Below, in pieces: positions 1 through 12,306 of a stretch of 64,000 nt of DNA. The DNA lies in the NCBI GenBank assembly GCA_964538355.1, contig CAZIFC010000007.1, forward strand, positions 1 to 64,000. Direction: 5' to 3'. How positions within the stretch are numbered: position 1 is the stretch's first letter; every line of letters starts with the position of its first letter. The notes under the pieces are model-generated. The model was given only the letters and a program-made list of their open reading frames with translations. It was not told the origin of the DNA and did not search any database. The translations under genes and the position numbers were made by a program. The stretch comes from Bilophila sp964538355 (GTDB lineage Bacteria > Desulfobacterota > Desulfovibrionia > Desulfovibrionales > Desulfovibrionaceae).

Positions 1-11
1 GCAAAAAGTCG

Positions 12-258
12 TTGACAGAGCGGGCGCAGAGGTGCATAACCCGTTTTCGCCGCTGCGGGACAAAACGTCACGCGGAGCCGGAAGCCAGAGGGCGGAAGGC
101 GGGGCGAAAAAGTTTTTTGAAAAAAGATGTTGACAACGGAAGGGAGTGGGGATAGGTTTCCGCTTCTGCGCCGGTGAGAAAGCTCGCCGGGCGGTTCGAA
201 AAAAAACTTTCGAATCTTGAAAAAAGTTGTTGACAAGCTGAACAGAGCGGGGTAAGTT
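12..258 (+). promoter_or_regulatory. Three tandem rrn promoters
   Basis: Three TTGACA hexamers (12-17, 130-135, 230-235) are each followed after exactly 17 bases by a -10-like hexamer (cataac 35-40, taggtt 153-158, taagtt 253-258). The second and third copies share the surrounding words aaaaa-g-tgTTGACAA, as if the module had been duplicated. Stacked sigma-70 promoters ahead of 16S are normal for rRNA operons and give growth-rate-dependent output. A fourth TTGACA at 312-317 lies inside the 16S processing stem and is probably not a promoter. Confidence 0.75.
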
Positions 259-315
259 CCCGCTTCGCCGCTGACGGAAACGGAGCGGCGGGGGCAAATG
301 CCTCTGGTTCTTTGA

Positions 316-337
316 CAAGTGAAGAGCGAGTTGGGAA
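316..337 (+). promoter_or_regulatory. 16S rRNA processing stem, leader arm
   Basis: The 22 bases at 316-337 are the exact reverse complement of 1956-1977 just after 16S. In the transcript the two arms would pair and enclose the whole 16S, giving the RNase III processing stalk of bacterial pre-rRNA. The word GGTTCTTTGA at 307-316 resembles a boxA antitermination element; similar words recur before tRNA-Ile and before 23S. Confidence 0.8.
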
Positions 338-393
338 TAAGAAACTTTGAGTTTTAGCCCATAGAGATATGGGCAAGCTAGTTGTTTTCAATC

Positions 394-1943
<1,550 letters not shown>

Positions 1944-1955
1944 ATAGGAAATCAA

Positions 1956-1977
1956 TTCCCAACTCGCTCTTCACTTG
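1956..1977 (+). promoter_or_regulatory. 16S rRNA processing stem, trailer arm
   Basis: Exact 22-base reverse complement of the leader arm at 316-337. Pairing would close the 16S precursor stalk for RNase III. The arm sits 12 bases after the mature 3' end. Confidence 0.8.
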
Positions 1978-2027
1978 CAAGGAACAAGGGCCAGCCCAGA
2001 GTTCTTTGAGAAGAAATAATGATGTCA

Positions 2028-2104
2028 GGGCCTGTAGCTCAGGTGGCTAGAGCGCACGCCTGATAAGCGTGAGGTCGAAAGTTCAAGTCTTTCCAGGCCC
2101 ACCA
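2028..2104 (+). tRNA. ileT: tRNA-Ile (GAT)
   Basis: A 77-base cloverleaf in the 16S-23S spacer. The acceptor stem GGGCCTG pairs with CAGGCCC, the anticodon loop reads ctGATaa, a TTCAAGT T-loop follows, and the CCA end is encoded in the DNA (2102-2104). The Ile-Ala pair in the spacer is the standard arrangement and is processed from the rRNA transcript. Confidence 0.96.
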
Positions 2105-2111
2105 CCTTATC

Positions 2112-2187
2112 GGGGGTATAGCTCAGCTGGGAGAGCATCTGCTTTGCACGCAGAGGGTCGACGGTTCGATTCCGCCTACCTCCACCA
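2112..2187 (+). tRNA. alaT: tRNA-Ala (TGC)
   Basis: A 76-base cloverleaf seven bases after tRNA-Ile. The acceptor stem GGGGGTA pairs with TACCTCC and includes the G3:U70 wobble that marks alanine tRNAs. The anticodon is TGC in the loop ttTGCac, and CCA is encoded. Confidence 0.96.
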
Positions 2188-2300
2188 TTTTGACATCGGA
2201 CGAGTCCATGATTGGTCGTTGACGCAAGCGATTGCGGTAGCCATCCAGACATGGTCTGGTCGCGACAGCTGGAAACACCAGCGGTTGCTGCTCATTTACA

Positions 2301-2323
2301 ATTGAATAGGGGAACGGGAAGGG
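2301..2323 (+). promoter_or_regulatory. 23S rRNA processing stem, leader arm
   Basis: The purine-rich arm just before 23S can pair, with small bulges, with the pyrimidine-rich segment after 23S at about 5279-5302 (cccttccc and cccctatcaat blocks). This is the expected RNase III stalk of the 23S precursor. Confidence 0.6.
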
Positions 2324-2342
2324 AATAGTAAAGTTCTTGAGA

Positions 2343-5268
<2,926 letters not shown>

Positions 5269-5320
5269 CAAAAACTTTCCCCTTCCCACCCCCTATCAAT
5301 TAATATTACATAGAGATTTG

Positions 5321-5437
5321 TCTTGGTGTTCATGGAGGAGAGGGTACACCCGATCCCATTCCGAACTCGGTAGTTAAGCTCTCCATCGTCGATGATACTG
5401 CGCATTCTTACGTGGGAAAGTAGAACAACGCCAAGAC
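5321..5437 (+). rRNA. rrf: 5S ribosomal RNA
   Basis: A molecule of about 117 bases whose ends TCTTGGTGTT and AACGCCAAGA pair as the terminal stem. It contains the conserved loop word CCGATCCCATTCCGAACTCGG. It closes the operon and is followed within 10 bases by a strong terminator. Confidence 0.95.
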
Positions 5438-5445
5438 TTTATTTC

Positions 5446-5481
5446 CAGAAAGGCCTTCCAAACGAAGGCCTTTCTGTTTTT
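5446..5481 (+). terminator. rrn operon terminator
   Basis: A perfect 12-base-pair stem, CAGAAAGGCCTT (5446-5457) with AAGGCCTTTCTG (5465-5476), has a 7-base loop and is followed by a T run (5477-5481). This is a classical rho-independent terminator. Confidence 0.93.
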
Positions 5482-5829
5482 GTATGCCCTTCCCCTGCAC
5501 GCACTCCCCCCTCCCCTTTCCTCCCGTTTGCTGCATTTTTCTTCCTTCTCCTGCCTCTCTTTTCCTCACACGCTCTCTCTTCCTCGCCTCTGCCATCCCC
5601 GCTGTCCTCGCTCCCCGGGGCACAATCCTTCCCCACCTCCCAGCTCATCCTTCTTAAAAGCATGAATCCCTGCGTGGTTGCGTATCGTTTTTCCGTACAT
5701 TTTTTGTCCCACAGCAGATTTGATCGCGGGTTCTCCCAGTGCGGGACAACTATCAGTATGTATGCTAATACCGACCGCCGCAGCCGGAACGTTGGTTTCC
5801 GGTCAACTTTTCAAATCGGATCGATTCTT
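5482..5829. other. Gene-free spacer with pyrimidine-rich tract
   Basis: About 350 bases between the rrn terminator and the EamA gene. Positions 5490-5650 are strikingly C/T-rich on the plus strand (purine-rich on the minus strand). An inverted repeat TTGTCCC (5704-5710) / GGGACAA (5743-5749) lies ahead of the permease and could be an operator. No RNA gene or convincing ORF is seen. Confidence 0.5.
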
Positions 5830-6705
5830 ATGCAAAGCAAGCTGGGCTGTTACATCATTGCCGTTGCCGTCATCACGGTGTGGAGTACGACGTTTGTTTC
5901 TACCAAGCTTCTTTTACGGACGCTCAGCCCGGAAGAGATCATGTTTTATCGGCATGTGCTTGCCTATCTTTCCTTGCTGGCAGCCTATCCGCATTTTCAC
6001 CGTTCGGGCGGCTGGCGTGAGGAGCTGCTGTTCATGGGCGCGGGGATTTTTGGAAGCACCCTGTACTTTTTGACGGAAAATTATGCGCTCAAGTTCAGTA
6101 CGGCGACCAATGTAGGGCTGCTGCTTGCCACCACCCCGATGTTGACCGCCATTGTGGCGCGTTTTCTTACAAAGGGGGAACCGTTCAACAGGCAGCTTGG
6201 CGCAGGGTTCTGTATTGCTTTTCTGGGGGTGGCCCTCGTTATCTTTAACGGGCATTTTGTTTTGCAGCTGCATCCAGCCGGGGATATTCTCGCGTTGGCG
6301 GCGGGGCTTTCATGGGCACTGTATTCCACAATGGTCAAGAAGATCGGCACGCGCTATAACGGGATGTATATTACCAGAAAAATTTTCTTTTACGCTATCG
6401 TGACCATGCTCCCCGTGCTGGCTTTTGGGGATTTCCGCTTTGAATTTACGCGGCTGGCCAATCCGACCGTCTACCTGAACTTGGTCTTTCTTGGCGTTGT
6501 GGCTTCTTCGCTCTGCTTTCTGATCTGGAGCAAGATCATCTGGAAGATCGGCCCGGTGGCGGTCAACAATTTTATTTATCTCATGCCGTTCATCACCATG
6601 CTTGCCGCGTGGCTTCTTTTAGGGGAGCAGCTGACGCCTATAGCCGTCTTCGGCGGTGTGGTCATCCTTGCGGGGGTCTGGGTTTCCACCCGTGCCAGCC
6701 AATAA
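5830..6705 (+). CDS. EamA/DMT-family permease
   Basis: A 291-residue inner-membrane protein of the drug/metabolite transporter superfamily. About ten hydrophobic segments are visible, arranged as two repeats of the EamA domain. The first begins AVAVITVWSTTFVSTK and the second is seen at ILALAAGLSWALYSTMVKK and GVVASSLCFLIWSKII; the second halves carry the usual LLGEQLTP-type signature. The reading frame is open from inside the 5S gene. I chose ATG 5830 because it begins directly before the first membrane segment, although no strong ribosome binding site precedes it. The family exports amino acids, metabolites or drugs, and the substrate here cannot be told. It stands alone after the rrn terminator. 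A second EamA gene of the window (46010-46978) is not a close copy. Confidence 0.85.
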   Translation: MQSKLGCYIIAVAVITVWSTTFVSTKLLLRTLSPEEIMFYRHVLAYLSLLAAYPHFHRSGGWREELLFMGAGIFGSTLYFLTENYALKFSTATNVGLLLATTPMLTAIVARFLTKGEPFNRQLGAGFCIAFLGVALVIFNGHFVLQLHPAGDILALAAGLSWALYSTMVKKIGTRYNGMYITRKIFFYAIVTMLPVLAFGDFRFEFTRLANPTVYLNLVFLGVVASSLCFLIWSKIIWKIGPVAVNNFIYLMPFITMLAAWLLLGEQLTPIAVFGGVVILAGVWVSTRASQ

Positions 6706-6729
6706 AATGAGTGCAATAACGGGGTGTTT

Positions 6730-6867
6730 TCATACTCCGTCTTGTCCTGCAACCGAGTGGAGGGCCAGCTGTTCCGTCATGAGATCGGCACTTTTTTGTG
6801 CGAATGATTTCTGGTAGGCTTTGCTCCCCGCAGCGTCTTGGGCAAGGGCTTCAAGGCGGATTTGCAT
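6730..6867 (-). CDS. Putative 45-residue small protein
   Basis: A short minus-strand frame beginning MQIRLEALAQDAAGSKAY and ending HSVAGQDGV. It fills the gap between the EamA gene and the RND pump and does not overlap either. A GAGGT ribosome binding site lies 5 bases before the ATG (on the plus strand, 6873-6877). The composition is that of a soluble, alpha-helical, Ala/Gln/Lys-rich protein and lacks the Arg/Pro/Ser excess of shadow frames. I do not recognise the family. Its start is divergent from the RND start only 27 bases away, so the two could share a control region. Confidence 0.45.
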   Translation of the reverse strand: MQIRLEALAQDAAGSKAYQKSFAQKSADLMTEQLALHSVAGQDGV

Positions 6868-6894
6868 CGCGTACCTCAATCCGGCTGGAGGCGT

Positions 6895-9800
6895 ATGGCA
6901 CGTTTTTTTATTGATCGTCCGGTATTTGCATGGGTTATCTCCATTCTGATCATGATGTCGGGCGTGGTTTCGATTTTTCAGCTGCCCGTGACGCAATATC
7001 CCCGTATCGCGCCGCCGGTGGTGACCATTACCGCGAAATATTCGGGCGCGTCGGCGCAAACCCTTGAAGATACCGTTACCCAGCTTATAGAGCAAAAGCT
7101 CAACGGCATTGATGGGCTGCTGTATATCAGCTCTACAAGTGACGCCTCAGGCCGGGTGTCTATCCGGTTGACCTTCGATCCCGACACCAATCCTGATGTG
7201 GCCCAGATGCAGGTACAGAACAAGCTGCAGCTCGCCATGTCCTCGCTGCCTGAAGACGTGACCCGGCAGGGCCTGACGGTGACCAAGGTGGCGGACAGCT
7301 ACCTCCAGATGTACGCGTTCGTATCCGCCAACGACTCCATGAGCGCGGCAGACCTGTGCGACTTCGTCGGTTCGGTCATTCTCGATCCGTTGAGCCGTGT
7401 GGAGGGCGTGGGCGAAGTCTCGCTGTTCGGTGCGCCGTATGCCATGCGGATTTGGCTGGACCCCTCGAAACTCCACTCCTTCAAGCTGACCCCTTCCGAC
7501 GTGATCAGCGCGATCAAGGTGCAGAACAAGCAGATCTCGCTTGGGGAGGTGGGAAGCACGCCCATCGAGAGCGGGCAGCAGCTCAACGTGAAGATCAAGG
7601 CGCAGCGGCAGCTGACCTCCGTTTCGGAATTCGAGCGGATTCTGCTCCGCGTGAACCGGGACGGCTCGACGGTCCGCCTCCGTGACGTGGCCCGGGTGGA
7701 GCTTGGGCAGGAGAGCTATGCGTCTTCGGCCCGCTACAACGGCAAGCCCGCGGCAGGGGTGGGCATCAAGCTGGCTTCGGACGCCAACGCGCTCAAGACT
7801 TCGGAGGCCGTTGCCGCTTTTCTGGAAGCGATGCGGCCCTATTTTCCGCATGGCGTAGAGGTGGTTTCCCCCTACGATACGGTTCCGTTTATCCGGCTGT
7901 CGATTCTTGAAGTCGTCAAGACCCTGCTTGAAGCCATTGCGCTGGTTTTTATTGTTCTGTATCTGTTCCTCCAAAATATCCGGGCAACGCTCATCCCCTC
8001 GCTGGCGGTTCCCGTGGTTCTGCTTGGCACCTTCGGGGTCATGGCGGCCTTTGGGTTCAGCATCAACACGCTCACCATGTTCGGGATGGTGCTCGCCATC
8101 GGCTTGCTGGTGGATGATGCCATCGTGGTTGTGGAAAACGTGGTCCGCGTCATGCATGAGGACGCCCTGCCTCCACGCGAGGCGACCATCCGCACCATGC
8201 AGCAGATTACCGGCGCGCTCATAGGGGTGGCGGCGGTGCTGTCCGCCGTGTTTGTGCCGATGGCCTTTTTCGGGGGCACGGTAGGGGCCATCTACCGCCA
8301 GTTTTCGTTGACCATCGTTTCGGCGATGGTGCTTTCCGTTGTGGTGGCTGTCGTGCTGACGCCCGTGCTGTGCGCCACCTTTCTCAAGCCGGGGAACCAT
8401 ATTTCCCAGCACGGTTTTTTCGGCTGGTTCAACCGCTCTTTCGACCGGGCCACGATAGGCTATCGAAACCTTGTCGGCGTGGCTGTCCGCCGGGGCGGGC
8501 GGCTGATGATCCTGTATCTGGCCCTGCTCGCGTGCGGAGGCTGGCTGCTGTGGCGGATGCCCACGGCCTTTTTGCCTGACGAGGATCAGGGCATCCTGAC
8601 GGTTCAGATCCAGCTTGGGCCAGGAGCCACGGAAACAGAGACCCTCAAGGTCGTCGAGCGGGTGGAGCGGTACTTTCTTGAAAACGAGAAAGACGTGGTG
8701 CACGGCATGATGCTGACGCTCGGCCGCTCTTCCGGCGGCAAGGGCCAGAGTGCGGCGCAGGGGAATATCCGCCTTCGGGACTGGAGCGAGCGCGATGCGC
8801 CGGAGCTGCGGGTCAGGGCCATCATCGACCGTGCGAATGCCGCGTTTTCGTCGATCCGCAATGCGCGGGTGTTCGTCTCCGCGCCCCCGGCAATCCGCTC
8901 TCTGGGCAACGCGACGGGGTTCGACTTTGAATTGCAGGATCAGGCCGGGCTTGGGCATGAGGCCCTCATCGCGGCGCGCGATCAGCTTATCGGTCTGGCC
9001 CGGCGCAGCCCGTTGCTGCGAAACGTCAGAGCCTACGGGCAGGATGACGCTCCGCAGCTTGAAGTCGTCCTTGATCAGGAAAAGGCCGGAGCCTTCGGCC
9101 TGAATATTGATGCTGTCAATGCGGATCTGGCAGCCGCCTGGGGTGGCAAATATGTCAACGACTTTGTGGACCGTAGCCGCGTCAAGAAAGTGTATGTGCA
9201 GGCCGACGGGCCATTCCGCATGCTGCCGGAAGATTTCGGGCGGTGGCACTTCCGCAACAGCGAGGGTGAGATGGTCCCCTTTTCCTCCATCGGAGAGGCC
9301 TACTGGACCTACGGGCCTATGCAGCTTGAACGCTATAACGGCGTTTCGGCAGTGCGGATACAGGGACGGGCCGCTGCCGGGGAAAGCTCGGGAACGGCAA
9401 TGCTGGAAATGGAACGCCTGATGCGGGAGCTGCCCGAGGGGATCGGATACCAGTGGACGGGCATGTCGTTTCAGGAGCGGCTTTCCGGCTCTCAGGCTCC
9501 CTTCCTGTATGCCCTGTCCATTGCCGTGGTGTTTCTCTGCCTTGCCGCGCTGTATGAAAGCTGGAGCATTCCGCTGGCGGTCATTCTCGTGGTTCCGCTC
9601 GGCGTGCTCGGGGCTGTGGCGGCTACCGGCGCGCGGGGCTTGTCCAACGACATCTATTTTCAGATCGGCCTGCTGGCAACCATCGGGCTTTCCGCAAAGA
9701 ACGCCATCCTGATTGTGGAGTTTGCCCGCGAGCTGCACCGGCAGGGCGCAAGCCTTGTCGATGCGGCGGTGGAAGCCTCCCGCCTGCGCCTGCGCCCCAT

Positions 9801-10032
9801 CCTGATGACCTCGCTGGCCTTTCTTATCGGCGTACTGCCGCTGGCCGTGAGCAAGGGGGCCGGTTCCGGCAGCCAGAACGCCATCGGCACGGGCGTCATG
9901 GGAGGAACCTTTTCCGCAACCGTGTTTGGGATCTTGTTTGTTCCTGTGTTTTTCGTAGTCGTCTTTCGCCTGCTTTCGCGCGTGGGCGGAACCGGGAAAG
10001 GCAGGGCAGGGAAAAAAGATATCATGCCTTGA
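6895..10032 (+). CDS. RND-family multidrug efflux pump (AcrB/MexB type)
   Basis: A 1045-residue inner-membrane proton-drug antiporter of the hydrophobe/amphiphile efflux (HAE1) family. The N-terminus MARFFIDRPVFAWVISI is the family hallmark and sits after a GGCTGGAG ribosome binding site, so ATG 6895 is preferred over the longer frame. The proton-relay aspartates are present in the segment GLLVDDAIVVVENV, and the matching lysine in GLSAKNAILIVEFA. FLPDEDQGIL opens the second periplasmic half. Twelve membrane segments and full family length are present. HAE1 pumps normally work with a membrane fusion protein and an outer-membrane channel, usually encoded upstream; neither is next to it here, so partners must come from elsewhere. 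Drug, bile-acid or detergent export is a reasonable inference only. Confidence 0.95.
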   Translation: MARFFIDRPVFAWVISILIMMSGVVSIFQLPVTQYPRIAPPVVTITAKYSGASAQTLEDTVTQLIEQKLNGIDGLLYISSTSDASGRVSIRLTFDPDTNPDVAQMQVQNKLQLAMSSLPEDVTRQGLTVTKVADSYLQMYAFVSANDSMSAADLCDFVGSVILDPLSRVEGVGEVSLFGAPYAMRIWLDPSKLHSFKLTPSDVISAIKVQNKQISLGEVGSTPIESGQQLNVKIKAQRQLTSVSEFERILLRVNRDGSTVRLRDVARVELGQESYASSARYNGKPAAGVGIKLASDANALKTSEAVAAFLEAMRPYFPHGVEVVSPYDTVPFIRLSILEVVKTLLEAIALVFIVLYLFLQNIRATLIPSLAVPVVLLGTFGVMAAFGFSINTLTMFGMVLAIGLLVDDAIVVVENVVRVMHEDALPPREATIRTMQQITGALIGVAAVLSAVFVPMAFFGGTVGAIYRQFSLTIVSAMVLSVVVAVVLTPVLCATFLKPGNHISQHGFFGWFNRSFDRATIGYRNLVGVAVRRGGRLMILYLALLACGGWLLWRMPTAFLPDEDQGILTVQIQLGPGATETETLKVVERVERYFLENEKDVVHGMMLTLGRSSGGKGQSAAQGNIRLRDWSERDAPELRVRAIIDRANAAFSSIRNARVFVSAPPAIRSLGNATGFDFELQDQAGLGHEALIAARDQLIGLARRSPLLRNVRAYGQDDAPQLEVVLDQEKAGAFGLNIDAVNADLAAAWGGKYVNDFVDRSRVKKVYVQADGPFRMLPEDFGRWHFRNSEGEMVPFSSIGEAYWTYGPMQLERYNGVSAVRIQGRAAAGESSGTAMLEMERLMRELPEGIGYQWTGMSFQERLSGSQAPFLYALSIAVVFLCLAALYESWSIPLAVILVVPLGVLGAVAATGARGLSNDIYFQIGLLATIGLSAKNAILIVEFARELHRQGASLVDAAVEASRLRLRPILMTSLAFLIGVLPLAVSKGAGSGSQNAIGTGVMGGTFSATVFGILFVPVFFVVVFRLLSRVGGTGKGRAGKKDIMP

Positions 10033-10056
10033 CTTTAACGGGTTCGGCGGTACTCT
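10029..10056 (+). promoter_or_regulatory. Putative sigma-70 promoter of uspA-like gene
   Basis: TTGACT (10029-10034) and TACTCT (10051-10056) are separated by 16 bases and lie about 50 bases ahead of the usp start. The -35 overlaps the last codon and stop of the RND gene. Reading only; not tested. Confidence 0.4.
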
Positions 10057-10104
10057 AGGGACAAACCCTCGTGTCTGTCGAACTCGTTATGCAGGAGAAG
10101 CCTT

Positions 10105-10554
10105 ATGGAGATGAAGAAGATCCTTTGCGCTGTCGATTTGCAGGACAAGATCAACCCGGCCGTCGAATACACGAAAATGTTCGCGGAGGTTACGGACGCT
10201 TCAATCGTGCTGATTTACGTTATTTCGTCTCGGTCCACCTATGAGAACCTGCAGATCCCCGTGGAAGAAATCGTGAAGGGGATGCGGGCCATCTGGGGAC
10301 GCTCCCGGGAAGAGATGGATGCCTTCGCCAAGGCGCATTTCCCCGGCAAGGAGGTTCAGACCCTGATTTATGAAGGGCGGCCTGCCGAAAAGATTGTGGA
10401 AACGGCCAAGGAGCTGGGTGCGGATATGATTGTAATGGGTACGCACGGACGTGAGGGGCTGGATCGCCTGTTCTTCGGGTCTGTCGCCAACGAGGTGGTG
10501 AAGACCGCCGAATGTCCCGTGCTGACCATCCGGCCCCATAAGCAGGAGGCGTAA
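10105..10554 (+). CDS. Universal stress protein (UspA family)
   Basis: A 149-residue cytoplasmic protein with a single Usp domain. The N-terminal strand is KKILCAVDL. The nucleotide-binding loop fits G-x2-G-x9-G-S: GTHG, nine residues, GS, near residues 113-127. This ATP-binding motif places it with the ATP-binding Usp proteins. Family members dimerise and help survival under starvation, oxidative or respiratory stress; the exact role is not predictable. A good AGGAG site precedes the ATG. It is monocistronic, with its own likely promoter and a terminator at 10588-10621. Confidence 0.92.
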   Translation: MEMKKILCAVDLQDKINPAVEYTKMFAEVTDASIVLIYVISSRSTYENLQIPVEEIVKGMRAIWGRSREEMDAFAKAHFPGKEVQTLIYEGRPAEKIVETAKELGADMIVMGTHGREGLDRLFFGSVANEVVKTAECPVLTIRPHKQEA

Positions 10555-10587
10555 GCCCGCCTTGCAACGCCTGACCTTGCAGCAGAA

Positions 10588-10621
10588 AAGAGGAGCACCT
10601 TCCCGTGTTCCTCTTTTTTTG
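10588..10621 (+). terminator. Rho-independent terminator after usp
   Basis: Stem AAGAGGAGCAC (10588-10598) with GTGTTCCTCTT (10605-10615), one G:U pair, a 6-base loop and a T tract. Confidence 0.85.
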
Positions 10622-10777
10622 TGCCGTTAAAAGACAAGTGATTCAAAGGGGAAAGGGAAATGTCTGAGAATCATCCAATGGTTGTTGTTATTTTTATTCA
10701 TATTGTGTTACTCGTTACCTGACGGCGCAAACGTGCCGGAGTCTCTTCAGATACATTTTAGAGAAGGAGTTTCGGGT

Positions 10778-11557
10778 ATGTGGAAAACGTTTCTGATGAG
10801 CGGGGCCTTGATGCTGTCCGTTTCCGGCGTTGCGCTGGCGCATTTTGGCATGGTGATTCCTTCCGCGAGCACGGTGACCGAGAAAAAGGACGCCAACGTG
10901 ACGCTGGACGTTTCGTTTACGCATCCTATGGAAATGCAGGGAATGCCCATGGCCGCGCCGAAATCCATGCGGGTGATCGCCAACGGCAAGAGCGAGGATC
11001 TGACCGGCACGCTCAAGCCCAAGAAGATTGTCGATCATGAGGCATGGACTACGCAGTACGCCATCAAGCGTCCCGGCGTATACCAATTCGTCATGGAACC
11101 CCAGCCGTACTGGGAACCTGCGGAAGACTGCTATATCGTCCACTACACCAAGACCTATGTGGCGGCCTTTGGCGAAGAGGAAGGCTGGGACGAACCCGTT
11201 GGCCTGAAAACCGAGATCGTGCCGCTGACCCGTCCTTTCGGCAATTATGCCGGGAATGCCTTTCAGGGGCAGGTGCTGCTGAACGGCAAGCCCGTTCCCG
11301 GCGCGATGGTCGAAGTGGAGCTGTACAACAAGGACAGGAGCTACGAAGCCCCCAACGACTACATGGTGACGCAGGTGGTCAAGGCAGATGCCAACGGTGT
11401 CTTCACCTACGCGGTTCCCTTCTCCGGCTGGTGGGGCTTTGCCGCCCTGAACACGGCTGACGAGAAGCTCGATCACGCCGGTTCTCCCAAGTCCGTAGAG
11501 CTTGGCGCGGTGCTGTGGGCAGAGTTTGTGGATCCTGTGGCTGCCAATCGCCCGTAA
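10778..11557 (+). CDS. nikK: NikK-type periplasmic metal-uptake protein (DUF4198)
   Basis: A 259-residue exported protein of the DUF4198 family. The signal peptide is residues 1-21, ending SVSGVALA, so the mature chain would begin with histidine (HFGMVIPS). The body is beta-rich, consistent with two Ig-like domains, and includes the metal-transport hallmarks SFTHPMEMQGMPM, KRPGVYQF and SGWWGFAAL. ATG 10778 follows GAAGGAG and fits the signal peptide; the frame upstream of it is spurious. In Desulfovibrio-type genomes such proteins head nickel ECF transporter operons (nikKMLQO), and all four partners follow here. It probably captures or hands over the metal in the periplasm. Cobalt cannot be excluded. 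Confidence 0.85.
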   Translation: MWKTFLMSGALMLSVSGVALAHFGMVIPSASTVTEKKDANVTLDVSFTHPMEMQGMPMAAPKSMRVIANGKSEDLTGTLKPKKIVDHEAWTTQYAIKRPGVYQFVMEPQPYWEPAEDCYIVHYTKTYVAAFGEEEGWDEPVGLKTEIVPLTRPFGNYAGNAFQGQVLLNGKPVPGAMVEVELYNKDRSYEAPNDYMVTQVVKADANGVFTYAVPFSGWWGFAALNTADEKLDHAGSPKSVELGAVLWAEFVDPVAANRP

Positions 11558-11682
11558 TGCCCCGTTTTCTCGTGGTGCATCGGTGTTGGCGGGAACAGCG
11601 TTCCTGAACAGGGAAGGGCGCGGAACCGGGCCGGTTGAAAGGCCGGGTTCCGCCCCAACCGACGAACTCAGAGGGTTGGAAC

Positions 11683-12306
11683 ATGCATATTTCGGAAGGC
11701 GTGCTTTCTCCGGCGGTTCTTTGCGGTGGGGCGGCGTTGGCGGCGGTGGGCATTGCCATCGGGCTGCGGAAGCTGGATTATGATCGGCTGATGACGGTAG
11801 CGATTCTGGCGGCAACCTTTTTTGTCGGTTCGCTCATCCATGTGCCTATCGGGCCGAGCAGCGTGCACCTCATTCTGAATGGCCTTCTTGGGGTGCTGCT
11901 GGGCTGGGCGGCCTTTCCCGCCATTTTCGTCGCCCTCATGCTTCAGGGCATCCTGTTCCAGTACGGCGGCATCACCGTGCTCGGCGTGAACACCTTGAAC
12001 ATGGCCTTCCCTGCGGTCGTCTGCGCCTGCCTGTTCCGCCCCCTGCTGCTGAAGTCTGCCCGCTGGCGAGCCTTTGGCGCGTTTTGCTGCGGGGCCTTTT
12101 CCGTCGCCGGGGCGGGCCTGCTGACGGCGTTGTCCCTGAGTTTCAGCGAGGAAGGTTTTTTGCGGACGGCCCAGATCCTTTTTCTGGCCCATATTCCCGT
12201 CATGGTTGTGGAAGGCGTGATTACCGCGCTGGCGGTTTCGTTCATAGCCAGAGTACGCCCGGAAATTCTGGAGTTTTCCAGATCAAAGGAGCCATCATGC
12301 GCGTAA
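11683..12306 (+). CDS. nikM: Nickel/cobalt ECF transporter S-component (NikM/CbiM)
   Basis: A 207-residue membrane protein, the substrate-binding S component. It begins MHISEGVLSP: in this family the free amino terminus and His2 form part of the metal site, together with a histidine in the next loop, which is seen here in GSLIHVPIGPSSVH. That fixes the start at ATG 11683, after the purine-rich GAGGGTTGGA. About six to seven hydrophobic segments follow, with the family words LQGILFQYGG and GVNTLNMAFPA. The stop overlaps the start of nikL by 10 bases, so translation is probably coupled. Confidence 0.93.
   Translation: MHISEGVLSPAVLCGGAALAAVGIAIGLRKLDYDRLMTVAILAATFFVGSLIHVPIGPSSVHLILNGLLGVLLGWAAFPAIFVALMLQGILFQYGGITVLGVNTLNMAFPAVVCACLFRPLLLKSARWRAFGAFCCGAFSVAGAGLLTALSLSFSEEGFLRTAQILFLAHIPVMVVEGVITALAVSFIARVRPEILEFSRSKEPSCA

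Noticed and set aside
7147..9738. 863-residue open frame on the minus strand inside the RND gene
   Set aside because: It is rich in Arg, His, Gln and Gly, with no coherent domain, exactly opposite a strongly conserved pump gene; a GC-rich shadow.
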